64,000 bases of DNA from Gammaproteobacteria bacterium HGW-Gammaproteobacteria-13. Lineage in GTDB: Bacteria > Pseudomonadota > Gammaproteobacteria > Pseudomonadales > Pseudomonadaceae. The DNA is taken from NCBI GenBank assembly GCA_002840155.1, contig PGZH01000007.1, positions 1 through 64,000 of the forward strand, read 5' to 3'. This document shows, one piece after another, positions 56,642 to 64,000 of the stretch; position 1 is the first letter of the stretch; the number at the start of each line of letters is the position of its first letter. The notes beneath the pieces are model-generated. The model had not been told where the DNA came from. It did not search any database and worked only from the letters and a program-made list of their open reading frames with translations. A program made the position numbers and the translations under genes.

Positions 56642-57715
56642 ATGACCCCGCAAGAGCCTGTGGATGTTCTGATTATTGGCGGCGGCCAGGCCGCCCTGGC
56701 CACCGCCTATTTTCTGCGGCGCACCCAACTGTCGTTTTTGCTGCTGGATGATCAAGAGCAACCCGGCGGCGCCTGGCAGCATGGCTGGGATTCGCTGCGG
56801 CTGTTCTCCCCCGCCACCTGGAGTTCGATTGCCGGCTGGCAGATGCCCAATCCAGCGCCCGGCTACCCGCACCGCGATGCGGTGATCGACTACCTCGCCC
56901 AGTACGAGGCACGTTATCAGCTGCCGATTGTGCGACCGCTGCATGTCGATTCGGTTACACGCCAGGGCAAGCTGTTTGTGGTGCAGGCCGGCAACCAGCA
57001 ATGGCGTTGCCGCGCCCTGGTCAGCGCCACCGGCACCTGGAGCAAACCCTTTATCCCGACTTACCCAGGCCAAGCGGAGTTTGCCGGCCAGCAGCTGCAC
57101 TCGGCGCATTACCGCAACCCACAGGCCTTTGCCGGCCAGCGCGTGCTGGTGGTGGGCGGCGGTAACTCCGGGGCACAGATTCTCGCCGAGGTCTCGAAAG
57201 TCGCCGAGACCCTGTGGATCACTCCAGAGCCGCCAGCCTTTCTGCCCGACGAGGTCGATGGCCGGGTGCTGTTCGAACGCGCCACCGAGCGCTGGAAGGC
57301 GCAGCAGGAAGGCCGGGTGATCGACCAGCCAGTCGGTGGCCTGGGCGATATCGTCATGGTCGAGCCGGTACGTGAGGCCCGCGAGCGTGGCGTGCTGGTG
57401 ACCGAGCGGCCGTTCCAGCGCTTTAGCGCAGACGGCGTGGAATGGGCCGAGGGTCGCCGCGAGGCGGTGGATGCAGTGATCTGGTGCACCGGATTTCGCC
57501 CAGCGCTGGATCATCTGCAGGGCCTGGATGTGCTGGAAGCCGATGGCAAGATCGCCGTCGATGGCACCCGCGCCTGCAAGCAACCCGGCTTGTGGCTGGT
57601 CGGTTATGGCGAATGGACCGGCGCGGCCTCAGCCACTCTGATCGGCGTCACCCGCACCGCGCGAAGTACGGTCAGTGAAATAAGCGAAGCGCTACAGGGC
57701 GATACAGATCAATAG
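56642..57715 (+). CDS. arsO: ArsO-like flavin-dependent monooxygenase
   Basis: This 357-residue FAD/NAD(P)-binding protein has two dinucleotide-binding motifs: [16 protein letters not shown] near the N-terminus for FAD and [14 protein letters not shown] near residue 170 for NADPH. ATGTW and TGFRPALDH complete the class B-like flavoprotein pattern. Genes of this type named arsO occur in ars operons; their reaction is not settled. AAGGAG precedes the ATG. It is divergent from the main ars unit and 51 nt ahead of acr3. Confidence 0.85.
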   Translation: MTPQEPVDVLIIGGGQAALATAYFLRRTQLSFLLLDDQEQPGGAWQHGWDSLRLFSPATWSSIAGWQMPNPAPGYPHRDAVIDYLAQYEARYQLPIVRPLHVDSVTRQGKLFVVQAGNQQWRCRALVSATGTWSKPFIPTYPGQAEFAGQQLHSAHYRNPQAFAGQRVLVVGGGNSGAQILAEVSKVAETLWITPEPPAFLPDEVDGRVLFERATERWKAQQEGRVIDQPVGGLGDIVMVEPVREARERGVLVTERPFQRFSADGVEWAEGRREAVDAVIWCTGFRPALDHLQGLDVLEADGKIAVDGTRACKQPGLWLVGYGEWTGAASATLIGVTRTARSTVSEISEALQGDTDQ

Positions 57716-57766
57716 CAAACACCCCGAACGCCGTTAGACTCGGCGCTCAGCCGCAAGGAAAACGCG

Positions 57767-58840
57767 ATGTCCAGCCAGTGTGAAGTGATCGGCAAGCAAG
57801 CCGCAGGTGCCCCGCTGGGGCTTTTCGAGCGCTACCTGACGCTCTGGGTATTTCTCTGCATCATCGGCGGCACCCTGCTCGGCCTGTATGCGCCTGAGGC
57901 CGCCAAGGCTGTAGGGGCGCTGGAAATCGCCCAGGTGAATATCCCGGTGGGGCTGCTGATCTGGGTGATGATCATCCCCATGCTGATAAAGATCGACTTT
58001 AGCGCCATTGGCGAGGTCTACCAGCAGCGCGCCGGCCTGGGTGTGACGCTGAGCATCAACTGGTTGATCAAACCCTTCACCATGGCCTTTTTGGCCTGGC
58101 TGTTCCTGCGCCATGTGTTTGCAGACTGGCTGCCCGCCGAGCAGATCGACAGCTACGTGGCCGGGCTGATTCTGCTCGGCGCCGCGCCTTGCACGGCTAT
58201 GGTGTTTGTCTGGAGCAACCTGTGTAAGGGCAACGCCAACTTCACCCTGACCCAGGTGGCGATCAACGATTTGGTGATGGTGTTCGCCTTCGCCCCCATC
58301 GTCGCCCTGCTGCTGGGCGTGTCGTCGATCCCGGTGCCCTGGGACACCCTGCTGCTGTCGGTGGTGATGTATATCGTCATCCCTCTGGCCATCGCCCAAT
58401 TTATCCGCGCGCGCCTGCTGCGCCGGGGTGATGCGGCGTTGCAAGCGGTGCTGGCACGCATCGGCCCGTTCTCCATCCTCGCGCTGCTCGCCACCCTGGT
58501 GCTGCTGTTCTCCTTCCAGGGCCAGACCATCGTCGCGCAGCCTTTGATCATCGCCATGCTGGCGGTGCCGATTCTGCTGCAAACGCTGTTTATCGCGGCA
58601 CTGGGTTACTGGATGTGCCGCCAGCTCAAGGTGCGCCACGATATCGCCGGGCCTGCGGCGATGATCGGTGCGTCGAACTTCTTCGAACTCGCCGTGGCGG
58701 TGGCCATCGTGCTCTACGGCTTCAACTCCGGCGCCGCGCTGGCCACGGTGGTCGGCGTGCTGATCGAAGTACCGGTGATGCTCTGGCTGGTGCGCATGGT
58801 CAATAACAGCAAGGGCTGGTACGAGCGCACGCGGAGCTGA
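57767..58840 (+). CDS. acr3: Acr3-family arsenite efflux permease
   Basis: This is a 357-residue inner membrane arsenite exporter with ten helices. The conserved Cys of Acr3 lies in LILLGAAPCTAMVFVWS, and the conserved Glu region is IGASNFFELAVAVAI. N- and C-termini are short and cytoplasmic. It exports the As(III) produced by ArsC. It follows arsO and is divergent from arsC/arsR, sharing the regulatory region. No ATPase subunit gene (arsA) is present. Confidence 0.93.
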   Translation: MSSQCEVIGKQAAGAPLGLFERYLTLWVFLCIIGGTLLGLYAPEAAKAVGALEIAQVNIPVGLLIWVMIIPMLIKIDFSAIGEVYQQRAGLGVTLSINWLIKPFTMAFLAWLFLRHVFADWLPAEQIDSYVAGLILLGAAPCTAMVFVWSNLCKGNANFTLTQVAINDLVMVFAFAPIVALLLGVSSIPVPWDTLLLSVVMYIVIPLAIAQFIRARLLRRGDAALQAVLARIGPFSILALLATLVLLFSFQGQTIVAQPLIIAMLAVPILLQTLFIAALGYWMCRQLKVRHDIAGPAAMIGASNFFELAVAVAIVLYGFNSGAALATVVGVLIEVPVMLWLVRMVNNSKGWYERTRS

Positions 58841-59032
58841 CGGCTCACTTGCGGCAGTTAATAGCCATTCACTCGCAAGCCCGCACATAACCATACAGAG
58901 CGGTATATGTGGCGAGTCGACAGCCTATGCCCGGCAGGCTAGCGTCAATACAGGGTGCCGCTAACCCATGCGCACCCGCACACTGCCTGAGCCACCCGGC
59001 CTTGCCGGTAGCTGTAGCCTGAGGTACGCCGC

Positions 59033-59788
59033 ATGTCTTCTCGCCTTGGCAACGCGCTTGCGTTTGTTTTCTGGTGTTTCTTCAGCTCGACGCTGCATGC
59101 CGAAGCCAAGTGGGAGTCGCTGGACTTCATCACCGAAGAATTCCCGCCCTACAACTACACCGAAAGCGGCATCGCCCGTGGCATTACCGTGGACATTCTG
59201 CTGGAGGCGGCTGCCAGCGCCGGGCTGCCCATCGCGCGCCGGGATATTCGCTCACTGCCCTGGGCGCGCGGTTATCAAATGGCGCGCAAAGGCCCAGGGG
59301 TGATGCTGTTTTCCATGACCCGCACCGAGGAGCGCGGCCCGCAGTTCAAATGGGTCGGGCCGATCATGCCCAGCCGCATCGTGCTGCTGGCGCGCCGGGA
59401 TCGCCAGATACAGATCAAGCAACCGGCAGACCTTAGCGCGCAGCGCATCGGAGTGATTCGCGATGATGTCGGCCATCACCTGCTAAACAGCCTGGGCATC
59501 AAAGACAATCAGCTGCAGATATCCGCCAGCGCGATTCAACTGGCCAACCTGCTGCACAACAGCCGCATCGACCTGTGGGCCTACGACGAAACCACCGCCT
59601 ACTGGTTTATCCGCAACCTGGACATGCACAGCCACGACTTCACCCCGGTGCATGTGCTCAAGGAAAGCGCCATGTATTACGCCTTCAGCCTGGACACCGA
59701 CGCGGTGCAGCTCACCCGTCTGCAGAACAGCCTGAACGCCCTCAAGCAACAGCCGCGCTACCTGGAAATTCTCGACAGCTATAAATAG
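59033..59788 (+). CDS. Periplasmic solute-binding-like protein (SBP_bac_3 family)
   Basis: This 251-residue protein has a signal peptide ending TLHAEA (near residue 24) and a two-lobed binding fold: FITEEFPPYNYTESGIARGITVDI, SLPWARGYQMARKGPGVMLFSMTRTEER and GVIRDDVGHHLLNSLG. In Pseudomonas such single proteins, without adjoining permease genes, often bind amino acids or act in sensing. Its ligand is unknown. The upstream 190 nt contain no gene. The AraC-type gene follows after 86 nt in the same direction. Confidence 0.78.
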   Translation: MSSRLGNALAFVFWCFFSSTLHAEAKWESLDFITEEFPPYNYTESGIARGITVDILLEAAASAGLPIARRDIRSLPWARGYQMARKGPGVMLFSMTRTEERGPQFKWVGPIMPSRIVLLARRDRQIQIKQPADLSAQRIGVIRDDVGHHLLNSLGIKDNQLQISASAIQLANLLHNSRIDLWAYDETTAYWFIRNLDMHSHDFTPVHVLKESAMYYAFSLDTDAVQLTRLQNSLNALKQQPRYLEILDSYK

Positions 59789-59874
59789 CCACGCCTTGCA
59801 TAGTCTTGCGCTTTTCCACCTGTGGGGGCTGGCACGCCGGCAGGCCAGGCGTAGCATGGGGCGACGGAGGATTT

Positions 59875-60753
59875 ATGTCGCAACTTGAGCACCTACAGGT
59901 TTTCCAGAGCATGCACAGCTCGCCCAACACCCGCCTGCACCGCAGTGCCGAGCTGGGCGATGGGCTGGCGGCGGCCGTGTGGAGCAACCGCCATGATGCG
60001 CGCGACTATCAGGCGCCCAGCCATCACACGCTGTCCTGCTACCTGGCCGGCGGCACCGGCACCTTCCGCCGCGAGAGCCCGCACAGCAAAGGCGCGCCGG
60101 ACAAGCTGTGCATCCTCCCGGCCGGGCATCAGTCGGAATGGGTGATCAACGGTGAAATCCAGCTGGCCCATCTGTATATCAGCCAGGAGCAGTTCGCCCT
60201 GGCGGCCGTCAATCTGCTGGACCGTGAACCACGGGAACTGGAACTGCGCGAAGGCACCTTTCTCGACGACCCACAGCAGGCCCAGCGCTTTCGCCAGCTC
60301 AGCCAGCTGGATTGGTTCGAGCCGGCCGAACGCCTGCTCAGCAGCAGCCTGGCCCATGGCCTGATCAACCACGCCCTGCTGTCCCAGGTCGGCCGCCGCG
60401 AAGGCCTGCGCCTGAGCGGCGGTCTGGCCCCTAGCCAGCGCCGACGGATACGCGAGTTTATCCAGGCCAACCTCAGTGAGGCGCTCAGCCTGGGCCAGTT
60501 GGCCGGCGTATGCGCGCTGTCCGAATACCACTTCGCACGGATGTTCCAGCTCAGCTTCGGCCTGCCGCCACACCGCTATGTGCTGGCGCAGCGCCTGCGC
60601 CATGGCCAACAGCTGCTGCAACACAGCACCCTGCCATTGGCTGAAGTGGCCCTGGCCTGCGGCTTTGCCGGCGCCAGCCACTTCAACAACCGTTTCCGCC
60701 AGGCCTTCAGTGCCACGCCGGGGCAATACCGCGCCGCCCTGCAACGCCCCTGA
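59875..60753 (+). CDS. AraC-family transcriptional regulator
   Basis: This 292-residue regulator has an N-terminal cupin-like ligand domain (SHHTLSCYLAGGTGTFRRE, ILPAGHQSEW) and a C-terminal pair of HTH motifs, LGQLAGVCALSEYHFARMFQ and LAEVALACGFAGASHFNNRF, ending with the family signature FSATPGQYR. GGAGG is 6 nt ahead of the ATG. Its target genes are not clear; the binding protein upstream is one candidate. Confidence 0.88.
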   Translation: MSQLEHLQVFQSMHSSPNTRLHRSAELGDGLAAAVWSNRHDARDYQAPSHHTLSCYLAGGTGTFRRESPHSKGAPDKLCILPAGHQSEWVINGEIQLAHLYISQEQFALAAVNLLDREPRELELREGTFLDDPQQAQRFRQLSQLDWFEPAERLLSSSLAHGLINHALLSQVGRREGLRLSGGLAPSQRRRIREFIQANLSEALSLGQLAGVCALSEYHFARMFQLSFGLPPHRYVLAQRLRHGQQLLQHSTLPLAEVALACGFAGASHFNNRFRQAFSATPGQYRAALQRP

Positions 60754-60928
60754 TTTCACCCCAAGCAGCATCAGCCCGCCGCATACCCGCCTATCAGGCA
60801 ACGCAGCTTGCGCGCCCTGCGCCTGAAAACAGCCTGCTAATCCCGCGCTGGCTGTGCAAGAATCATCGGCTGCCTTCGAGAAAGCTGCCCATGCCACGAT
60901 TCATCCACTCGCCAGCCCGGTGCCACTG

Positions 60929-63565
60929 ATGGCCCTCGATATCCTGCATCTACGCCAGGAAGACTGGCGCGCGGAATTCGGCGTGGGCGATCTGCAGCGC
61001 GGCCAGGGTTATGCCGCGCAAGGCCGCAGCCGTTTGCTCAGCCTCAAGGACAGCACCCTGCTGGCCAGCTGCCGTGGCTCCGGTGCGCAAACCTATCAAC
61101 AGCGCATCACCCTGCACCATTACGGCCAGGGCTGGGGCGTGACCGGCCATTGCAGCTGCCCAGTGGGCTTCAACTGCAAACACGTGGCCAGCGCCCTGCT
61201 CACCCTGCAAACCCAGCAGGAACAAGGCGTCGACCTCTCGCCGCTGATCGTCAGCAGCCCGCAGGCCCGCGAAGAGTGCCTGGAAAACCTGCAGCCCAGC
61301 CCGGTACTGAGCCTCGGCAGCCTGGTGCGCGTGCACTTTGATGCACGCAAGGGCCGTATGCAGGAACAAACCCAGCACCGCGCCGCCCTGGCCTTCGACT
61401 ACCAGGGCCATCTGGCGGCGGGCAAACAGGGCAAGGACCTGCTGATCAAGCAGAGCGCCCAGCACAGCCTGCGCATCGTGCGTGACATCAGCGCTGAAAC
61501 CCAACTGCGCAAGCGCCTGGAGCAGACCGGCCTGCAAGTGGCGCTACGGCAGAGCGAAGCGCTACCGGAAAGCGCCGGCGAAGCTTACGAGCAACCCAAT
61601 GAGGCCGCCTGGCTGCTGTTTGTCCGCGAGCAATTGCCGCTGCTGCGCGAGGAAGGCTGGCAGATCCGCATGCAACCGGACTTCCAGTTCAACCTGACCC
61701 AGGTCGATGACTGGTACGCCGAGGTCGAGGAGGACCCCGAGCAGAACTGGTTCGACCTTGAGCTGGGCATCGAGGTGGAAGGCCAGCGCATCAGCCTGTT
61801 GCCGATTCTGCTGCAAGCCATCCGCCGCGCACCCTGGCTGCTCAATGGCGAAGCGCTGAACAAGCGCGATGACGATGAGGTGCTGCTGGTCAGCCTGCCG
61901 CATAACCACAAGCGCGTGGCCCTGCCGCTGGCGCGACTGAAACCGCTGCTGGCAACCCTGGGTGAACTATTCGTGCGTGAGCCGGGCGAATCCAGCCAGC
62001 GTCTGCGCCTGTCGCGCCTGGATGCCGCGCGGCTGAATCACCTGCAAGAAGGCCCGGCAATCAGCTGGCAAGGCGGCGACCAGTTGCGCGACTTCGCCGA
62101 ACGCCTGCAGCGGCTGGACAGCGCCACCTTGCAAGCGCCCGCCGGCTTAGAAGCAGAGCTACGGCCCTATCAGCTGCAAGGTCTGGCCTGGATGCAGGGG
62201 TTGGCCGAGCTGGAAGTCGGCGGCCTGCTGGCCGATGACATGGGCCTGGGCAAGACCCTGCAGACCCTCGGCCATATCCTCTGCGAGTTCAACGCCGGAC
62301 GTTTGCAGCAGCCGGCGCTGATCGTCATGCCCACCAGCCTGATTCCCAATTGGCAGGATGAAGCCGCGCGCTTCACTCCGCAGCTCAAGGTGCTGGCCCT
62401 ACACGGGCCGAAGCGCCGCGCGCTGTTCAAGCAGATCGACGACCAGCAGATCATCCTGACCACCTATGCCCTGCTGCCGCGCGACCTCAAGGCATTGAGC
62501 GCCTACCGCTATCGCCTGCTGATTCTCGATGAAGCGCAGAACATCAAGAACCCACGCAGCAAGGCCGCCGTCGCTGCCGGGCAATTACACGCCGGACAGC
62601 GCCTGTGCCTGACCGGCACGCCGCTGGAGAATCACCTGGGCGAGCTGTGGTCGCTGTTCAACTTCCTCATGCCCGGCTGGCTCGGCGACAGCAAGAGCTT
62701 TACCCGCGACTACCGCACGCCGATTGAAAAGAACGCCAACCAGCAGCGCCTGACCCACCTGACCGGGCGGATCAAGCCGTTTATCCTGCGCCGTACCAAG
62801 GAGCAGGTGGCCAGCGAGCTGCCGCCGAAAACCGAAATCACCCACTGGGTCGAACTCAGCGCGACGCAGCGCGACCGTTACGAAACCCTGCGCCTGGCCA
62901 TGGACCAGAAGGTCCGCGCGGAAATCGCCCGCCAGGGTTTGGCCCGCAGCCAGATCGTGATTCTCGAAGCGCTGCTGCGTCTGCGTCAGGCCTGCTGCGA
63001 CCTGCGCCTGCTCGGTGATGAAAGCGACGACAGCCTGACCAGTGCGGACTCCGGCAAGCTCAGCGGCCTGCTGGAAATGCTCGAAGAGTTGTTTGCCGAA
63101 GGCCGGCGAGTGCTGCTGTTCTCGCAGTTCACCTCGATGCTGGCGCTGATCGAAGCCGAGTTGAAGGCGCGCAATATCCCCTATGCCAAGCTCACCGGCA
63201 GCACCCAGGATCGGCGCACCCCGGTGCAGCAGTTCCAAGCTGGCGAGCTGCCGATCTTCCTGATCAGCCTCAAGGCCGGTGGCGCAGGCCTGAACCTGAC
63301 CGCCGCCGATACGGTGATCCACTTCGATCCTTGGTGGAACCCGGCCGCCGAAGCCCAGGCCAGCGACCGCGCCTACCGCATCGGCCAGGACAAGCCGGTG
63401 TTCGTCTACAAACTGATCGCCCGTGGCAGCGTGGAAGAGAAAATCCAGCAACTGCAACAGGCCAAAGCCAACCTGGCCCGCGGCGTGCTGGAAGGCGGCA
63501 GCCAGACCCAGCTGCAGCTCAGCGAAGACGACCTGCAGGCGCTGTTTGCGCCGTTAAGCGACTGA
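60929..63565 (+). CDS. SWIM-zinc-finger SNF2-family DNA helicase/translocase
   Basis: This 878-residue bacterial SNF2 ATPase has an N-terminal SWIM zinc finger, CSCPVGFNCKH, around 70-83. A long linker precedes the two RecA-like lobes, with Walker A DDMGLGKT (near 440), the DEAQ box LILDEAQNIKN, LTGTPLENHLGELWSLFNF, and later LFSQFTSML, LTGSTQDRRTPV and the arginine finger region SDRAYRIGQDKPV. Such proteins remodel DNA-protein complexes or RNA polymerase. The ATG at 60929 places the first conserved segment at the N-terminus. Its exact role is unknown. Confidence 0.9.
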   Translation: MALDILHLRQEDWRAEFGVGDLQRGQGYAAQGRSRLLSLKDSTLLASCRGSGAQTYQQRITLHHYGQGWGVTGHCSCPVGFNCKHVASALLTLQTQQEQGVDLSPLIVSSPQAREECLENLQPSPVLSLGSLVRVHFDARKGRMQEQTQHRAALAFDYQGHLAAGKQGKDLLIKQSAQHSLRIVRDISAETQLRKRLEQTGLQVALRQSEALPESAGEAYEQPNEAAWLLFVREQLPLLREEGWQIRMQPDFQFNLTQVDDWYAEVEEDPEQNWFDLELGIEVEGQRISLLPILLQAIRRAPWLLNGEALNKRDDDEVLLVSLPHNHKRVALPLARLKPLLATLGELFVREPGESSQRLRLSRLDAARLNHLQEGPAISWQGGDQLRDFAERLQRLDSATLQAPAGLEAELRPYQLQGLAWMQGLAELEVGGLLADDMGLGKTLQTLGHILCEFNAGRLQQPALIVMPTSLIPNWQDEAARFTPQLKVLALHGPKRRALFKQIDDQQIILTTYALLPRDLKALSAYRYRLLILDEAQNIKNPRSKAAVAAGQLHAGQRLCLTGTPLENHLGELWSLFNFLMPGWLGDSKSFTRDYRTPIEKNANQQRLTHLTGRIKPFILRRTKEQVASELPPKTEITHWVELSATQRDRYETLRLAMDQKVRAEIARQGLARSQIVILEALLRLRQACCDLRLLGDESDDSLTSADSGKLSGLLEMLEELFAEGRRVLLFSQFTSMLALIEAELKARNIPYAKLTGSTQDRRTPVQQFQAGELPIFLISLKAGGAGLNLTAADTVIHFDPWWNPAAEAQASDRAYRIGQDKPVFVYKLIARGSVEEKIQQLQQAKANLARGVLEGGSQTQLQLSEDDLQALFAPLSD

Positions 63566-63572
63566 CCCGCTC

Positions 63573-64000
63573 TTAGTCATCGCTCTGCGTATCGTCTTTC
63601 TCAGCCGCATCATCGGCCGAATTGCGTTTGCGGCGTTGACCGTCAGCCTGCACCGCCGGAAAGCGCGAGGAGGCATAGCGCACCACAAAAATCGCCACCG
63701 CCAGCAACAGAATCGCCCCGGAGACCATCACCACGCCCATGTCGGGTTTATGGTTGTGCGAAATGTCGGAAATCATCAGGCGGGTCAGCGCAGTAATCGC
63801 CACATAGATCATGAAGCGGATCGGCATGTGGTTGGTCTTGAAATAGATCCCCACCATCGCCGCCAATTCCAGGTAGATAAACAGCAGCAGGATGTCGTCG
63901 ACGGTTATGTGGCCCTTCTCCAGCATGCCGAGAAAGGCCATGATCGCGGCCCAGGCGGTGATGGCGCCGATGGCGAACAGCGCCAGGTAGTGGAACGCCT
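63573..64000 (-). CDS. psiE: PsiE-family membrane protein, N-terminus beyond the window
   Basis: This frame is open from the stop at 63573 to the right edge of the window, so the 5' end is missing. It encodes at least 142 residues with about three to four membrane segments. The patterns YLALFAIGAITAWAA, DDILLLFIYLELAAMVGIYF and HMPIRFMIYVAITALTRLMI match the phosphate-starvation-inducible PsiE family, whose function is unknown. The C-terminus is a charged tail (QRRKRNSADDAAEKDD). It is convergent with the SNF2 gene, 7 nt apart. Confidence 0.85.
   Translation of the reverse strand, partial: AFHYLALFAIGAITAWAAIMAFLGMLEKGHITVDDILLLFIYLELAAMVGIYFKTNHMPIRFMIYVAITALTRLMISDISHNHKPDMGVVMVSGAILLLAVAIFVVRYASSRFPAVQADGQRRKRNSADDAAEKDDTQSDD

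Noticed and set aside
56528..57583. Upstream extension giving the first ArsC-like gene 494 codons
   Set aside because: The extension is antisense to arsO and crosses the promoter and repeats. The ATG at 56527 gives a normal-length ArsC-like protein.

Overview
The window is GC-rich chromosomal DNA from a Pseudomonas. The strongest evidence is a complete alginate operon in the P. aeruginosa order (algD-8-44-K-E-G-X-L-I-J-F-A), with a yaaA gene just upstream as in P. aeruginosa. A Pseudomonas-type polB behind a LexA box, moaCDE next to phoH, and an arsenic cluster containing arsH and arsJ fit the same genus. I cannot assign a species. No rRNA, tRNA, CRISPR array, integrase or insertion sequence was seen.

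Layout. (1) 1-8.5 kb, all on the minus strand after a truncated DUF3147-like gene: a copper-resistance block. One unit runs from a DUF2946-like protein through a small unknown, a TolC/CusC-like outer membrane protein, a Tat-exported multicopper oxidase and a cupredoxin to a CusF-like chaperone, and ends at a strong hairpin. A second unit (CopZ-like chaperone, Met-rich periplasmic protein, CopA P1B-ATPase) lies behind a CueR-like promoter. The ATPase frame is cut by one in-frame TAG. (2) 8.7-10.6 kb: a HipA-type kinase with its HTH partner encoded downstream, reversed from hipBA. (3) 10.7-18.6 kb: a LysR regulator divergent from an aldehyde dehydrogenase, APC permease and class III aminotransferase (polyamine-type catabolism), then a diguanylate cyclase and an amino-acid-binding protein. 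(4) 18.8-24.2 kb: moaE, moaD, moaC, PIN-PhoH ATPase, a CDF metal exporter with a nine-copy hexamer repeat, and yaaA. (5) 24.2-41.0 kb: the alginate leader and the 12-gene operon. (6) 41.1-50.1 kb: housekeeping and small genes, a YefM/YoeB toxin-antitoxin pair, RlhA, SOS-type DNA polymerase II and an AAA ATPase. (7) 50.2-58.8 kb: an EamA transporter and a large arsenic cluster. It has two thioredoxin-type ArsC-like proteins, ArsR, ArsH, a PTP-fold phosphatase, a YnfA-family membrane protein, GAPDH and ArsJ on the minus strand, and divergent ArsO and Acr3. (8) 58.8-64.0 kb: a solute-binding-like protein, an AraC regulator, a SWIM-SNF2 helicase and a truncated PsiE.

How the genes work together. 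The copper block would bind copper in the cytoplasm (CopZ-like), export it (CopA, if functional) and oxidise or sequester it in the periplasm. The arsenic block would handle arsenate by two routes: reduction by ArsC and export by Acr3, and conversion by GAPDH to 1-arseno-3-phosphoglycerate for export by ArsJ. The alginate operon makes GDP-mannuronate (AlgA, AlgD), polymerises it under c-di-GMP control (Alg8, Alg44), modifies it (AlgG, AlgX/I/J/F), trims it (AlgL) and exports it (AlgK, AlgE).

The observations most worth following are the copA nonsense codon, the PTP-phosphatase and YnfA genes inside the arsenic operon, long hairpin repeats between gapdh and arsJ, hairpins inside the alginate operon, and the reversed HipA/HTH pair.
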